Shown here: piece after piece, positions 6,294 through 14,073 of the stretch
Layout of the letters: every line of letters starts with the position of its first letter
Numbering within the stretch: position 1 is the stretch's first letter
Assembly: GCA_900549755.1 (NCBI GenBank)
Contig: URPQ01000032.1
Location: 1-20,581 of the forward strand
DNA length: 20,581 nt
Origin: an uncultured Oscillospiraceae bacterium
GTDB taxonomy: Bacteria > Bacillota > Clostridia > Oscillospirales > Acutalibacteraceae
Direction: 5' to 3'
Translations under genes and position numbers: made by a program
Notes under the pieces: generated by a model
The model's database searches: none
Seen by the model: only the letters and a program-made list of their open reading frames with translations
Told to the model about the DNA's origin: nothing

Positions 6294-6698
6294 TTATTTA
6301 TTATTCTTCACAATCTCGCGCCAGTCAAGGTCGCCGCGCTCAAGCCCGTGAATAAGCATTTCGGCGGTGGCAATATTGGTGGCAACCGGAATATTGTGCA
6401 CGTCGCACAGCCTTAAAAGCGCACGCTCGTCCGGCTCGTTGGGCTTGGGGTTGAGCGGGTCGCGGAACATAAGCAATAAATCAATTTCATCACAGCCGAT
6501 GCGTGATGCTATCTGCTGTGCGCCGCCCTGCGAGCCGCCTAAAAATTTAACTATGTTAAGCCCCGTAGCCTCCGCCACGGTTTTGCCCGTAGCGCCCGTA
6601 GCCACAAGGTTATATCTGCTTAAAATTCCGCAATACGCTATGCAGAACTGTACCATAAGCTCCTTTTTTGCGTCATGTGCTATAAGTGCGATTGTCAT
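6294..6698 (-). CDS. mgsA: Methylglyoxal synthase-like protein with altered active site
   Basis: A 134-residue protein of the MgsA family, which turns dihydroxyacetone phosphate into methylglyoxal and phosphate. Family landmarks are clear: IALIAHD (3-9), the phosphate-loop ATGATGK (33-39), FRDPLNP (78-84), and LLRLCDVHNIPVATNIATAEMLI (94-116). The active site is unusual. Aligned to the E. coli enzyme, the catalytic Asp71 in GGDQQ is Ala60 here (GGAQQ), and His98 is Asn87, while His19/Asp20 (8-9) and Asp101 (90) remain. The protein may be a poor or inactive synthase, or a lineage-specific variant. Ribosome site AAAGGGG precedes the ATG by 8 bases. It follows minD by 21 bases, the same neighbourhood as in other clostridial min clusters. 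Confidence 0.88.
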   Translation of the reverse strand: MTIALIAHDAKKELMVQFCIAYCGILSRYNLVATGATGKTVAEATGLNIVKFLGGSQGGAQQIASRIGCDEIDLLLMFRDPLNPKPNEPDERALLRLCDVHNIPVATNIATAEMLIHGLERGDLDWREIVKNNK

Positions 6699-6719
6699 TT
6701 TTTATACCCCTTTTTAAAA

Positions 6720-7451
6720 TTATATTTTTTTCGGCTGTGGCAATAAAATATTTTCACCGCAAAGCCGTTCGGCTATTCTTTTAAATGCCCGCATAGGCTT
6801 GCCGTTCGGTTTCAGCCTGTGCGTAACCGAGAGGAACGCCAGCTCCTCGCTTGACGGCACAACGCCTAAAAGCCTTAGCCCCGCGCTGTCAATAATATCG
6901 TCGATATTGCGGAAAATTCCGCGCTTTACAAGGCGGTACTTGAAGTTGTTTACAATAAGCCTTGATATGCAGGATATTTCTGAAAGCCTTTCGCTTACCG
7001 CCGCCGCGTCCCGCACCGAAACGGGGTCGGGCACCGCAACCGTAAGAAAAAGCGTGCCGTCCGGCAGGCAGGTGTAAAGCGAAAAATCCATACCGGCGGG
7101 AAAATCGAATATAATAACGTCATATTCCTTTTCCGCCTCGCGCACAAAGCCCGAAAAGGCAAATGCGTCAATTTTCCCCACCTCAGCAGGTGCGGGCACT
7201 AAAAATAAATTACCGCTTTCGCCCACGTTATAAACCGCGTCAGCCATATCCTTACCCATAAGTATATCGGAAAGGTCGAACACCGCCGATTTATCAACAC
7301 CCAGCATAATATCGAGGCAGCGAAGCCCCTCGTCCATATCGACAAGCAGAGTTTTTTTTGAAAGCCCCGCAAAGGCAAATGCAAGCCCCGCCGAAACGGT
7401 GGATTTACCTACGCCGCCCTTACCCGAGGTAACGGCAAAAATCTGACTCAT
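6720..7451 (-). CDS. minD: MinD-like ParA-family ATPase
   Basis: A 243-residue deviant Walker ATPase. GKGGVGKST (10-18) carries the signature Lys11 and Lys16; a DMDEGLRCLD stretch follows strand 2, and DFPAGMD matches the DxPAG switch of MinD. The segment RGIFRNIDDIIDSAGLRLLGVVP also fits MinD. It is shorter than E. coli MinD (270), and its end (residues 222-243) shows no clear amphipathic membrane-targeting helix, so membrane cycling is not assured. Neither minC nor minE is adjacent, though minD lies between the mre/mrdA genes and mgsA, as in clostridial min clusters. The site GAGG is 7 bases before the ATG, and the gene has its own promoter at 7474-7502. It could serve in division-site placement or have been re-used for another positioning task. 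Confidence 0.85.
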   Translation of the reverse strand: MSQIFAVTSGKGGVGKSTVSAGLAFAFAGLSKKTLLVDMDEGLRCLDIMLGVDKSAVFDLSDILMGKDMADAVYNVGESGNLFLVPAPAEVGKIDAFAFSGFVREAEKEYDVIIFDFPAGMDFSLYTCLPDGTLFLTVAVPDPVSVRDAAAVSERLSEISCISRLIVNNFKYRLVKRGIFRNIDDIIDSAGLRLLGVVPSSEELAFLSVTHRLKPNGKPMRAFKRIAERLCGENILLPQPKKI

Positions 7452-7473
7452 TAAAAAACCTCGCTTTCCCTAT

Positions 7474-7502
7474 ATTTTAGCACAAATAGATATTTTTGTC
7501 AA
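7474..7502 (-). promoter_or_regulatory. Promoter of minD-mgsA-hisS-aspS
   Basis: Minus strand -35 TTGACA (7497-7502, perfect), 17 bp, -10 TAAAAT (7474-7479, one mismatch). The -35 box begins at the base right after the mrdA stop codon TGA. It allows the synthetase genes to be expressed independently of the mre operon. Confidence 0.8.
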
Positions 7503-9479
7503 TCAGTTAAGCACGGTAAAAGGCACAGTATTTTTATCAGCCGAGCCGCTGCCGTAAAAGTAGGCGTCCAGTATATCCTTAACTATTCCGCCCGCCGAAA
7601 AGCCCGAAGCGCCGTTTTCCAAAACCACCGATATTGCAATTTCGGGGTTTTCAAAGGGTGCAAAGGCTATAAACAGGCTGTGGTCCGCCTTGCCGTTTAC
7701 CTGTGCCGTACCGGTTTTACCGCCCACCTTTATGGGATAGTTGCCGAGCGCGGCACGGCCGGTACCGTCCTCTGTAACAGAGAGCATACCCTCTTTAACG
7801 GCATTAAGCGTGGTATCGGATATTTTGATTTTATTCATAACCTCGGGCGCGCTTTCGTCAAAGGTTTCAGACATATCATATGATACTATTTTACTTATAA
7901 GGCTTGCGCGGTAGTGCGTGCCGCCGTTTGAAAGGGTGGCAACGTAATTGCAAAGCTGCAGCGGCGTAAATGCGTTTAACTGCCCTATTGCAAACTGTAG
8001 GGTATCGCCGCCGCCGTTTGCGTCGGCTTTCTTTAAAATGCCCTTACTGTCGTCCACCTCAACGCCGGTAGCAACGCCCAAGCCGAACTGCTTGAAATAA
8101 TCGGTAAGGCGGGTTGCGCCTATACGCTTGCCCATTTCAAAAAAGAAGTAGTTGCAGCTTTTTGCCAGCGCGTTTTTAAGGGTTATGGGTCCGTCATAGT
8201 GCAGGCAGCTCGGTTGGTAATCGTCAAAATAGGTGTATTTTCTTACGCAGTTTACCGTTTCGCCCACATGGTAAAGCCCGTTTTCCATTGCAGCCACGGC
8301 AACCGCCGGCTTTGCGGTTGAGCCTATGGGGTAAACGCCCTGAAAAGCGCGGTCGGTAAGCGGCTTTGCGGGGTTTTTGGTGAGCGCCTCGTAATTTTCG
8401 CCTATTGTGGCTGAATCGTAGGTCGGGTAATTCGCGGCGCATATTATTTTGCCCGAGTCAATGTGTATTGCAACCGCCGCCCCCGCAACCGCGGTGCCGC
8501 CCTCGCTTTGCAGCTTTTTAACGGTGGCCGCGATTGAATCCTGCACGCGGCGCTGCATTTTTTTATCCAGCGTGAGCATTACGGTTTTGCCCGAAACCGG
8601 CTCCTGTGTTACCTCGCTTGAAATAATGTTGCCGTTCTGGTCAATGCGGTAGGTTATTTCGCCGTCGGTTCCGCGGAGATATTCCTCTCCCCACTTTTCA
8701 ATACCGCTTTTCCCCACCTTATCATCATATGAGTAGCCTTTTTTCTTGTATTCCTCCCAATCCTCGGCGAATATGGGACCCACCGTGCCTATAAGATTAA
8801 CGGCGAGGGATGTATCGGGGTATTCACGGAACGGAACCACCTCAACCGATACGCCCGAAAGCATAAAGCCCGCCTCGGAAACCTTGCGCATAAGCTCTGT
8901 GGGAATATCCTCCGCAAAGGTATAGGGGTAAGAAATTGAAAAATCGGCTATATCCATTCCGTAGCGCACGCCGGCAATTTTGCGCTGCTCGTCAGGCGTG
9001 TAATTTTTAAGGTCGTATTTTTCAATTGCGGCGTCAAGGCAGTTTTTTGCCGTGGCGTAGTGCGCAAGCTTCAGCTTTGAAATCAGCTTGTCCGTGCTCT
9101 CGCCCTCCTTAAAGCCGTATGGCGCGGTCATATTAAGCGGCATTTCGTCCTTCCACTCAACGCCCTGCTTTTCAAAAAGCCTTATAAGGGTTAAAATAAC
9201 GTCATTCAGGCTGTCGTTTTTAACATAAGCGCGGTTGAAAACCACATTGTAGCCATCGCGGTTTACGGCTATCTGCCTGCCGTAGCAATCAAGAATTTCG
9301 CCGCGGCGCGCCTTTAAAACCGCCGTTCTGACAGATGCGGCGCCGTCGTTTTTATCGGTATACTCCGCCGCGTGGATAATCTGCACCGAATACATACGCG
9401 CGGCATAAAGCAGCAGCACGAAAACCATAAATACCGCTATAACGGTAAGCCTTGTCTGACTTCTTTTCTGAAACGGCAT
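7503..9479 (-). CDS. mrdA: Penicillin-binding protein 2 (transpeptidase)
   Basis: A class B penicillin-binding protein of 658 residues that cross-links side-wall peptidoglycan with the Rod complex. One N-terminal membrane anchor spans about residues 11-30, followed by the dimerisation/pedestal domain (around RRGEILDCYGR, 58-68) and the transpeptidase domain. The three active-site motifs are complete: STAK (387-390, nucleophile Ser387), SCN (441-443) and KTG (588-590). A perfect AGGAGG lies 9 bases before the ATG. The gene follows mreD by 29 bases, placing it in the mreBCD operon. The partner glycosyltransferase gene rodA, usual nearby, is not in the window. A PBP2 (elongation) rather than PBP3 (division) role is inferred from this context. 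Confidence 0.95.
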   Translation of the reverse strand: MPFQKRSQTRLTVIAVFMVFVLLLYAARMYSVQIIHAAEYTDKNDGAASVRTAVLKARRGEILDCYGRQIAVNRDGYNVVFNRAYVKNDSLNDVILTLIRLFEKQGVEWKDEMPLNMTAPYGFKEGESTDKLISKLKLAHYATAKNCLDAAIEKYDLKNYTPDEQRKIAGVRYGMDIADFSISYPYTFAEDIPTELMRKVSEAGFMLSGVSVEVVPFREYPDTSLAVNLIGTVGPIFAEDWEEYKKKGYSYDDKVGKSGIEKWGEEYLRGTDGEITYRIDQNGNIISSEVTQEPVSGKTVMLTLDKKMQRRVQDSIAATVKKLQSEGGTAVAGAAVAIHIDSGKIICAANYPTYDSATIGENYEALTKNPAKPLTDRAFQGVYPIGSTAKPAVAVAAMENGLYHVGETVNCVRKYTYFDDYQPSCLHYDGPITLKNALAKSCNYFFFEMGKRIGATRLTDYFKQFGLGVATGVEVDDSKGILKKADANGGGDTLQFAIGQLNAFTPLQLCNYVATLSNGGTHYRASLISKIVSYDMSETFDESAPEVMNKIKISDTTLNAVKEGMLSVTEDGTGRAALGNYPIKVGGKTGTAQVNGKADHSLFIAFAPFENPEIAISVVLENGASGFSAGGIVKDILDAYFYGSGSADKNTVPFTVLN

Positions 9480-9508
9480 TAAAAGCTGCCTCCTTTCTTA
9501 GGCAATAA

Positions 9509-10003
9509 TCAGCCTAACTTTTTATAAAGAAAATAAAACGGGAATATAAATACATTGGTATAAATAACGCTCGGAAATGCGTAGTGCAAAAGGTAGGTAA
9601 GGTTATCCTGCGCGCTCACGGTAAACGCGTAAAAAATAAGCCAGCGCAGAACAAAATAAAAAAGGGTTAAAAGAAACGAAAGCAGCACCGCCGAGCGCAG
9701 GTTGCGGTTGAAAAGGCGTGAGGAGGAAGCCGAAACCAGCGCCGCCGAAAGCATTAAAACTATCGCGTTAAAGCAAAGCGTGCCGCTGGCGGCGGAGTCC
9801 ATACAAACGCCTAAAACAAGCCCCGTTGCGGCGGCTGCCGCGGGGGTGGAAAAAATGGAAAACGCACACAAAAGCGGCAAAAGAATTATTGGCGTGGCGG
9901 TTTTAATGCTAATGCTTATTACATCGGAGTAATGCAGCAAAAAAAGGAGGGCGAACAGAAAAAAGCTTATAACAGCAGCTTTAACGCTGTGTTTTTCGTT
10001 CAT
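9509..10003 (-). CDS. mreD: Rod shape-determining protein MreD
   Basis: A polytopic membrane protein of 164 residues with about five hydrophobic segments (roughly 9-27, 34-52, 55-75, 80-95, 103-128) and a final one near the C-terminus. It lacks strong motifs; the call rests on length, topology, the GLVLGVCMDSAASGTLCFNA stretch typical of MreD, and position between mreC and mrdA. It belongs to the elongasome that links MreB filaments to cell-wall synthesis. Two ATGs lie at 10009 and 10003. AGGAGG is only one base from the first and 7 from the second, so the second is chosen. The 230 bp upstream hold a hairpin-rich non-coding element rather than a gene. Confidence 0.87.
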   Translation of the reverse strand: MNEKHSVKAAVISFFLFALLFLLHYSDVISISIKTATPIILLPLLCAFSIFSTPAAAAATGLVLGVCMDSAASGTLCFNAIVLMLSAALVSASSSRLFNRNLRSAVLLSFLLTLFYFVLRWLIFYAFTVSAQDNLTYLLHYAFPSVIYTNVFIFPFYFLYKKLG

Positions 10004-10111
10004 AACCATTCCTCCTTTTTTAAGTGTTTCTAAAATATTTTATCAAATTGTAAGTGTCGAGCAGTAGGGGAATCCATTGGGGAGTTTGCCCCTTTGGCTG
10101 TTCAGGAGGGT

Positions 10112-10139
10112 CTGGGAACCCAATCTGAAGGGTTCCCAG
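10112..10139. repeat. 10-bp perfect hairpin CTGGGAACCC
   Basis: CTGGGAACCC (10112-10121), 8-base loop, GGGTTCCCAG (10130-10139). There is no U-run on either side, so termination is unlikely; it would form a stable RNA stem in the mreC-mreD transcript. Confidence 0.75.
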
Positions 10140-10149
10140 CGGTTCTTTT

Positions 10150-10177
10150 CCCTATTTCTGTCCGCACAGAAATAGGG
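10150..10177. repeat. 12-bp perfect hairpin with tetraloop
   Basis: CCCTATTTCTGT (10150-10161), loop CCGC, ACAGAAATAGGG (10166-10177). A perfect stem of this length is unlikely by chance. It is part of the mreC-mreD intergenic element and is not followed by a U-run in either direction. Confidence 0.8.
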
Positions 10178-10233
10178 TGCCCTGCGCGGCACGAGCGCAA
10201 AATAAATTGGAATTTTAAATTATGAATTCCGCA

Positions 10234-11082
10234 TTATTTCCCAATTTCTCCTTGTCCGCTGAACTCGGTTATAACCATGACGTTTTTAAGGTTATCAATA
10301 TCCGCAAAGGGCTTTATATCGGCATAAATCGAAGTGTTGTATTTATCGCTGCCTATTGACTGTATAGTGCCTATTAAAAGCCCCGCGGGGAATACCCCCT
10401 CGCCCGAGGTTACGGCGTAATCGCCCACGGCGATATTGCAGGTGCGCGAAAGGTTGAAAAATTTGGTCTCGCCTTTTTTGGCAAGCTCCACCGTGCCCGA
10501 TACTATGCCCGAATCGTTGGTGCGGTTATCAAGCGCGCCGGCGGTTAATTCCGCGCTTAAAATCGTTACTACCTTTGAGGAGGTAAGCCCCACCTCGCCT
10601 ATGTAGCCCACCAGCCCCTCCTCGGTTATAACCGGGTCGTGCGCCGCAACGCCGTTTACAGAGCCCTTGTTTATAACAAAGCCCTTGTAGGGGTCCTCGC
10701 GGTCGCGCGAAATTAGGGTTGCGGGGGTGAACTTAAAGTCTTTGTGATCGTCCTTTATTTCAAGGTAGTTTTTATAAAACTCGTTCTGCTCCACCGCCTG
10801 CTCGTACTCGGCAAGTTTCTTTTTAAGCTCGGCTGCCTCGCTTTTAAGCTCGGCGTTTTCAAGCGCTAATTGCTCGCCCTTTGAGTAGGCGTTAATAAAA
10901 TCGGAAACCGCGCCGGTCACCTTTTCCGCCGCCGAGCGGAAGGGCGCGGTAACTGTGCCCATAATATCCGCCTGCGGCGACATTCTGCTGCCGAAAAAGG
11001 CGAATATTACCGAAACGGCTATAAGCGCCGCCGCTACGGCAACAATTATTTTAAACCCACGGCTGCGAAAGAAAAATCGCAT
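10234..11082 (-). CDS. mreC: Rod shape-determining protein MreC
   Basis: A 282-residue bitopic membrane protein of the elongasome. A short basic N-terminus (MRFFFRSRGFK) leads into a membrane helix at about 11-31, then a coiled coil around residues 65-105 rich in Leu/Glu/Lys (LALENAELKSEAAELKKKLA), and the paired beta-barrel MreC domain with YKGFVINKGSVNGV, EEGLVGYIGEVG, and YAVTSGEGVFPAGLLIGTI. MreC links MreB and MreD to PBP2 outside the membrane. GGAGG lies 8 bases before the ATG, and the gene starts 21 bases after mreB. Length and layout are normal for the family. Confidence 0.95.
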   Translation of the reverse strand: MRFFFRSRGFKIIVAVAAALIAVSVIFAFFGSRMSPQADIMGTVTAPFRSAAEKVTGAVSDFINAYSKGEQLALENAELKSEAAELKKKLAEYEQAVEQNEFYKNYLEIKDDHKDFKFTPATLISRDREDPYKGFVINKGSVNGVAAHDPVITEEGLVGYIGEVGLTSSKVVTILSAELTAGALDNRTNDSGIVSGTVELAKKGETKFFNLSRTCNIAVGDYAVTSGEGVFPAGLLIGTIQSIGSDKYNTSIYADIKPFADIDNLKNVMVITEFSGQGEIGK

Positions 11083-11103
11083 TTTTCGCCCTCCAAAATT
11101 ATT

Positions 11104-12123
11104 TTATCTGAAACGTTTACCGCGGCGGAAAACGTAGTTATCAAAGCCGCTGTCAGCCTCAAGCCGCTTTGCGGTGCCCAAAACCACGCAGTCAAGCGGG
11201 TTTGCCGCAACAGATACAGGCATGCCCGTTTCCTCGGCGATAAGCTCGGCAAAGCCGCGCAGCAGCGCGCCGCCGCCCGTAAGGGTTATGCCGCGGTCTA
11301 TAATATCGGCGGCAAGCTCCGGCGGGGTTTTTTCAAGGGTCAGCCGCACGGTGTCAATTATCTGCGAAATCGGGTCCGCCATGGCGTTTCGCACCTCTTC
11401 TGACGTTATAATAACGTTTTTCGGAAGCCCGTCCACCTGGTTGCGCCCCTTAATTTCAACCGACGTCTCGTTATCGTAGGGCTTAGCGGAGCCTATATCT
11501 ATTTTTATCTGCTCGGCGGTGCGCTCGCCTATAAGCAAATTGTGCTTTTTCCGCACATAGGCTATAATTGCCTCGTCAAGGTCGTCCCCCGCAATACGCA
11601 CCGATTGCGCAGTTACAATATCCCCAAGGGAAATAACCGCAACCTCGCTTGTGCCGCCGCCTACATCTACTACCATACTGCCCGCGGCGTCCCACACGGG
11701 AAGCCCCGCGCCTACCGCCGCCGCCATAGGCTCCTCTACCAAATCAACGTCGGTAGCGCCCGCCTGCTTTGCCGCGTCGTAAACCGCGCGGCTTTCAACC
11801 TCGGTAACGCCTGCCGGAATACATACAACCATTCTGACTCTTGAGAAGACCGAGCCCTTAAGCGCCTGGCGTATAAATCTTTTAAGCATTGCGGCGGTAA
11901 CGTCGAAATCGGCTATAACCCCGTCCTTCAAGGGGCGCACGGCGACTATTGACCCCGGTGTTCTGCCTATCATTTCCTTAGCCTCGGTGCCCACGGCGCG
12001 CACTGCGTCGTTTCTTATATCGTAAGCCACAACAGAAGGCTCCCGCATTATAATTCCCTTGCCCTTTACGCAAACAAGAGTATTGGCGGTGCCTAAGTCT
12101 ACCCCTATATCTCTGGTGAACAT
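11104..12123 (-). CDS. mreB: Rod shape-determining actin homologue MreB
   Basis: A 339-residue actin-fold ATPase that forms membrane-bound filaments guiding side-wall synthesis, implying a rod-shaped cell or rod-shaped ancestry. The phosphate-1 loop DIGVDLGTANTLVCVKGKG (5-23), the VRPLKDGVIADFDVT block (62-76), the phosphate-2 region MVVDVGGGTSEVAVISLG, and the adenosine motif LTGGGALLRG are all intact. Length matches the usual 330-345. A GGGAG site precedes the ATG by 8 bases. It is the first of mreB-mreC-mreD-mrdA and follows the lipid kinase by 26 bases on the same strand, so it is probably co-transcribed from further upstream. Confidence 0.97.
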   Translation of the reverse strand: MFTRDIGVDLGTANTLVCVKGKGIIMREPSVVAYDIRNDAVRAVGTEAKEMIGRTPGSIVAVRPLKDGVIADFDVTAAMLKRFIRQALKGSVFSRVRMVVCIPAGVTEVESRAVYDAAKQAGATDVDLVEEPMAAAVGAGLPVWDAAGSMVVDVGGGTSEVAVISLGDIVTAQSVRIAGDDLDEAIIAYVRKKHNLLIGERTAEQIKIDIGSAKPYDNETSVEIKGRNQVDGLPKNVIITSEEVRNAMADPISQIIDTVRLTLEKTPPELAADIIDRGITLTGGGALLRGFAELIAEETGMPVSVAANPLDCVVLGTAKRLEADSGFDNYVFRRGKRFR

Positions 12124-12149
12124 ATCAAAACTCCCTTAAAAACTTTTTA

Positions 12150-13040
12150 TTATTGCGGAACTATAAGCTCTATTGCGTTGTGCAGGTTGGTAATGTTTAC
12201 TTCCTCGCTGCCCGCGGCGTACTCGCCGTCAAGCGTCCAGGACATTCCCGCGCCGCCCGTTACCGTAATGTTTTTTGCGGTGAAGAACTCTATGCCCTCG
12301 CGGTTTAAGTCCTTTTTCAGAATACCGTCTATTATGGGCTGCAGCTTTAAAATATTATCGGGGTTGCGTATGAGCAGCACCTCAAACTCGCCGTCGTTCA
12401 GCTTTACGGCGGATTCATCAAATTTTACTATTCCACCCACCGACATTGAATTGGAAACCGCGCCGAAAAGAAAATCGCCCTCTGTTTCGTAGGTATCGGT
12501 CTTGAATTTCAGGCGAATGGGCTTTATATTGCCGAGGCTTTTTATTCCCTCAAAAAAGTAAGCCGCCTGACCCAGCACGTTTTTAACATCCTGCGAGGCG
12601 GAATACGAAGCGTCGGTAAACGCGCCGAAGGACGCGGTGTAGGAGAAATACTTATCCCCGAATTTGCCTATATCAAGGCGTATTTTTTTACCTGTGGTAA
12701 TATCCTCCGCCGCTCTTTTAATACTGCGGGCAATGTGCAGCCCCGATGACCACTCGTTAAGCGTGCCCGAGGGAATATAACCGAGCGTGCAGGCAATACC
12801 CGACCGCATAATTCCCGTTATAACCTCGTTTAAGGTGCCGTCGCCGCCGCAGACCACTATTTTTTCATACTCGTTTTCTTTTACGCCGGCTGCAAACTCA
12901 GTAGCGTCGCCCCGCGCCTTTGTGGGGTAAACGGTGACAAGCGAGCCGTCAGCCGACAGTATGTTCACAACGTTTAAAAGCTCGGTTTTCATTTTAGCCT
13001 TGCCCGAGCAGGGGTTGACTATAAGAAGTGTTTTTCCCAT
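12150..13040 (-). CDS. YegS/DagK-family lipid kinase
   Basis: A 296-residue diacylglycerol-kinase catalytic-domain protein. The N-terminal strand with NPCSGKA (9-15) and the nucleotide motif GGDGTLNEV (65-73) are diagnostic, with a later PSGTLNEWS loop and the C-terminal WTLDGEYA stretch typical of the YegS/BmrU group. Such enzymes phosphorylate diacylglycerol or related lipids at the membrane; in Firmicutes DgkB recycles diacylglycerol released during lipoteichoic acid synthesis. Which lipid is used here cannot be read from sequence. AAAGGAG stands about 12 bases before the ATG, a long spacing. It lies between tsaD and mreB on the same strand, linking it loosely to envelope growth. Confidence 0.85.
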   Translation of the reverse strand: MGKTLLIVNPCSGKAKMKTELLNVVNILSADGSLVTVYPTKARGDATEFAAGVKENEYEKIVVCGGDGTLNEVITGIMRSGIACTLGYIPSGTLNEWSSGLHIARSIKRAAEDITTGKKIRLDIGKFGDKYFSYTASFGAFTDASYSASQDVKNVLGQAAYFFEGIKSLGNIKPIRLKFKTDTYETEGDFLFGAVSNSMSVGGIVKFDESAVKLNDGEFEVLLIRNPDNILKLQPIIDGILKKDLNREGIEFFTAKNITVTGGAGMSWTLDGEYAAGSEEVNITNLHNAIELIVPQ

Positions 13041-13058
13041 AAATAAACAAAGCTCCTT

Positions 13059-14066
13059 TTATCTGTAATTTATCTGCATAGTAGCGGCGGCGTTCAGTTC
13101 CGCTCCCGCTGTGTTGCCGTCCTTAAATTCGTAATACGCCTGCACGCCTACCATTGCCGCATTATCGCCGCAATATTTAAGCTCGGGGTAGTAAAGTGTA
13201 AGCCCCTTTTTTTCACACTCCGCTTTAAGCCTTGCGCGCAGCTCGCTGTTTGCCGAAACACCGCCCGCAACCGCTATTGTTTTAAAGCCTGTTTTCTCCG
13301 CCGCGGCAAGCGTTGCCGATATCAGCATATCGCACACCCGCTGCCTTACCGTGGCGCAAAGCACGGGAACATCTATTTCCCCGCCCTTTTGCGATGTGTT
13401 GTTTACAAGGTTCATAACCGCGGTTTTAAGCCCCGAAAAGCTGAAATCAAACTCGCCCGTGGAAACGTGGGGGTGGGGCAGGGGGTATTTCTCGGTATCC
13501 GCCACGGTGGCGGTTTTATCAAGATTTACGCCGCCGGGGTAAGAAAGCCCTAAGCAGCGCGCCGCTTTATCCATGCACTCGCCCGCCGCGTCATCCTGCG
13601 TTTCGCCTATTATTTTAAATTTCGTATAATCGGTAACCTCCGCCAAAACCGTGTTCCCTCCCGATACTAAAAGACAGAGAAACGGGGGTTTCAGCTCGGG
13701 GTGAGTAATATAATTCGCCGCAATGTGCGAGCGCAAATGGTGCACGGGTATCAGCGGTTTATTAAGCGCCATTGCAAGCCCCTTTGCAAAATTAACGCCC
13801 ACAAGCAGCGCCCCTATAAGCCCCGGGGCAAAGGTGACCGCTACCGCGTCAATATCATTATACCCGATATTCGCCGCTTTCAGCGCCTCATCTGCCACGG
13901 CGGATATAGCCTCGGTGTGCCGTCTTGACGCGATTTCGGGCACAACGCCGCCGTAAATCTTATGCTCGGCTATTTGCGTAGCTACTATATTTGAAAGTAC
14001 TTCCCGCCCCTCGGTGACCGCCGCGGCGGTTTCATCGCAGGAGCTTTCAATAGCTAATATCTTCAT
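13059..14066 (-). CDS. tsaD: tRNA N6-threonylcarbamoyladenosine transferase TsaD
   Basis: Catalytic subunit that transfers the threonylcarbamoyl group to A37 of ANN-decoding tRNAs, with TsaB and TsaE. 335 residues, the normal size. The start ILAIESSCDETAAAV, the block VVPEIASRRHTEAI, the metal-binding HLRSH (His110 and His114), the VSGGNTVL loop, and YCGDNAAMVG near the C-terminus (third metal ligand Asp) are all present. It begins 8 bases after the phosphatase-RimI fusion; tsaD next to rimI is a common bacterial arrangement, although tsaB and tsaE, often between or beside them, are not in the window. A GAGG lies 13 bases before the ATG, within the tail of the preceding gene. Confidence 0.96.
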   Translation of the reverse strand: MKILAIESSCDETAAAVTEGREVLSNIVATQIAEHKIYGGVVPEIASRRHTEAISAVADEALKAANIGYNDIDAVAVTFAPGLIGALLVGVNFAKGLAMALNKPLIPVHHLRSHIAANYITHPELKPPFLCLLVSGGNTVLAEVTDYTKFKIIGETQDDAAGECMDKAARCLGLSYPGGVNLDKTATVADTEKYPLPHPHVSTGEFDFSFSGLKTAVMNLVNNTSQKGGEIDVPVLCATVRQRVCDMLISATLAAAEKTGFKTIAVAGGVSANSELRARLKAECEKKGLTLYYPELKYCGDNAAMVGVQAYYEFKDGNTAGAELNAAATMQINYR

Positions 14067-14073
14067 AAAAGAA

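Larger units (their letters stand above)
10050..10217. repeat. Hairpin-rich intergenic element splitting mreC and mreD, with repeat copy 2
   Basis: A stretch with no reading frame but dense secondary structure, much more GC-rich than the flanking AT-rich DNA. It holds GGGG/CCCC around 10079-10092, a 10-bp stem (10112-10139), a 12-bp stem (10150-10177) and then GCGCGGCACGAGCGCAAAA (10184-10202), which recurs at 3070-3088. No T-run follows either large stem, so these are not ordinary terminators. It resembles a BIME- or MITE-like dispersed element inserted in an otherwise tight operon. The exact ends are not visible. Confidence 0.6.

Noticed and set aside
10112..10177. The two strong hairpins between mreC and mreD as rho-independent terminators
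   Set aside because: Neither is followed by a U-run on either strand, and the operon continues beyond them.
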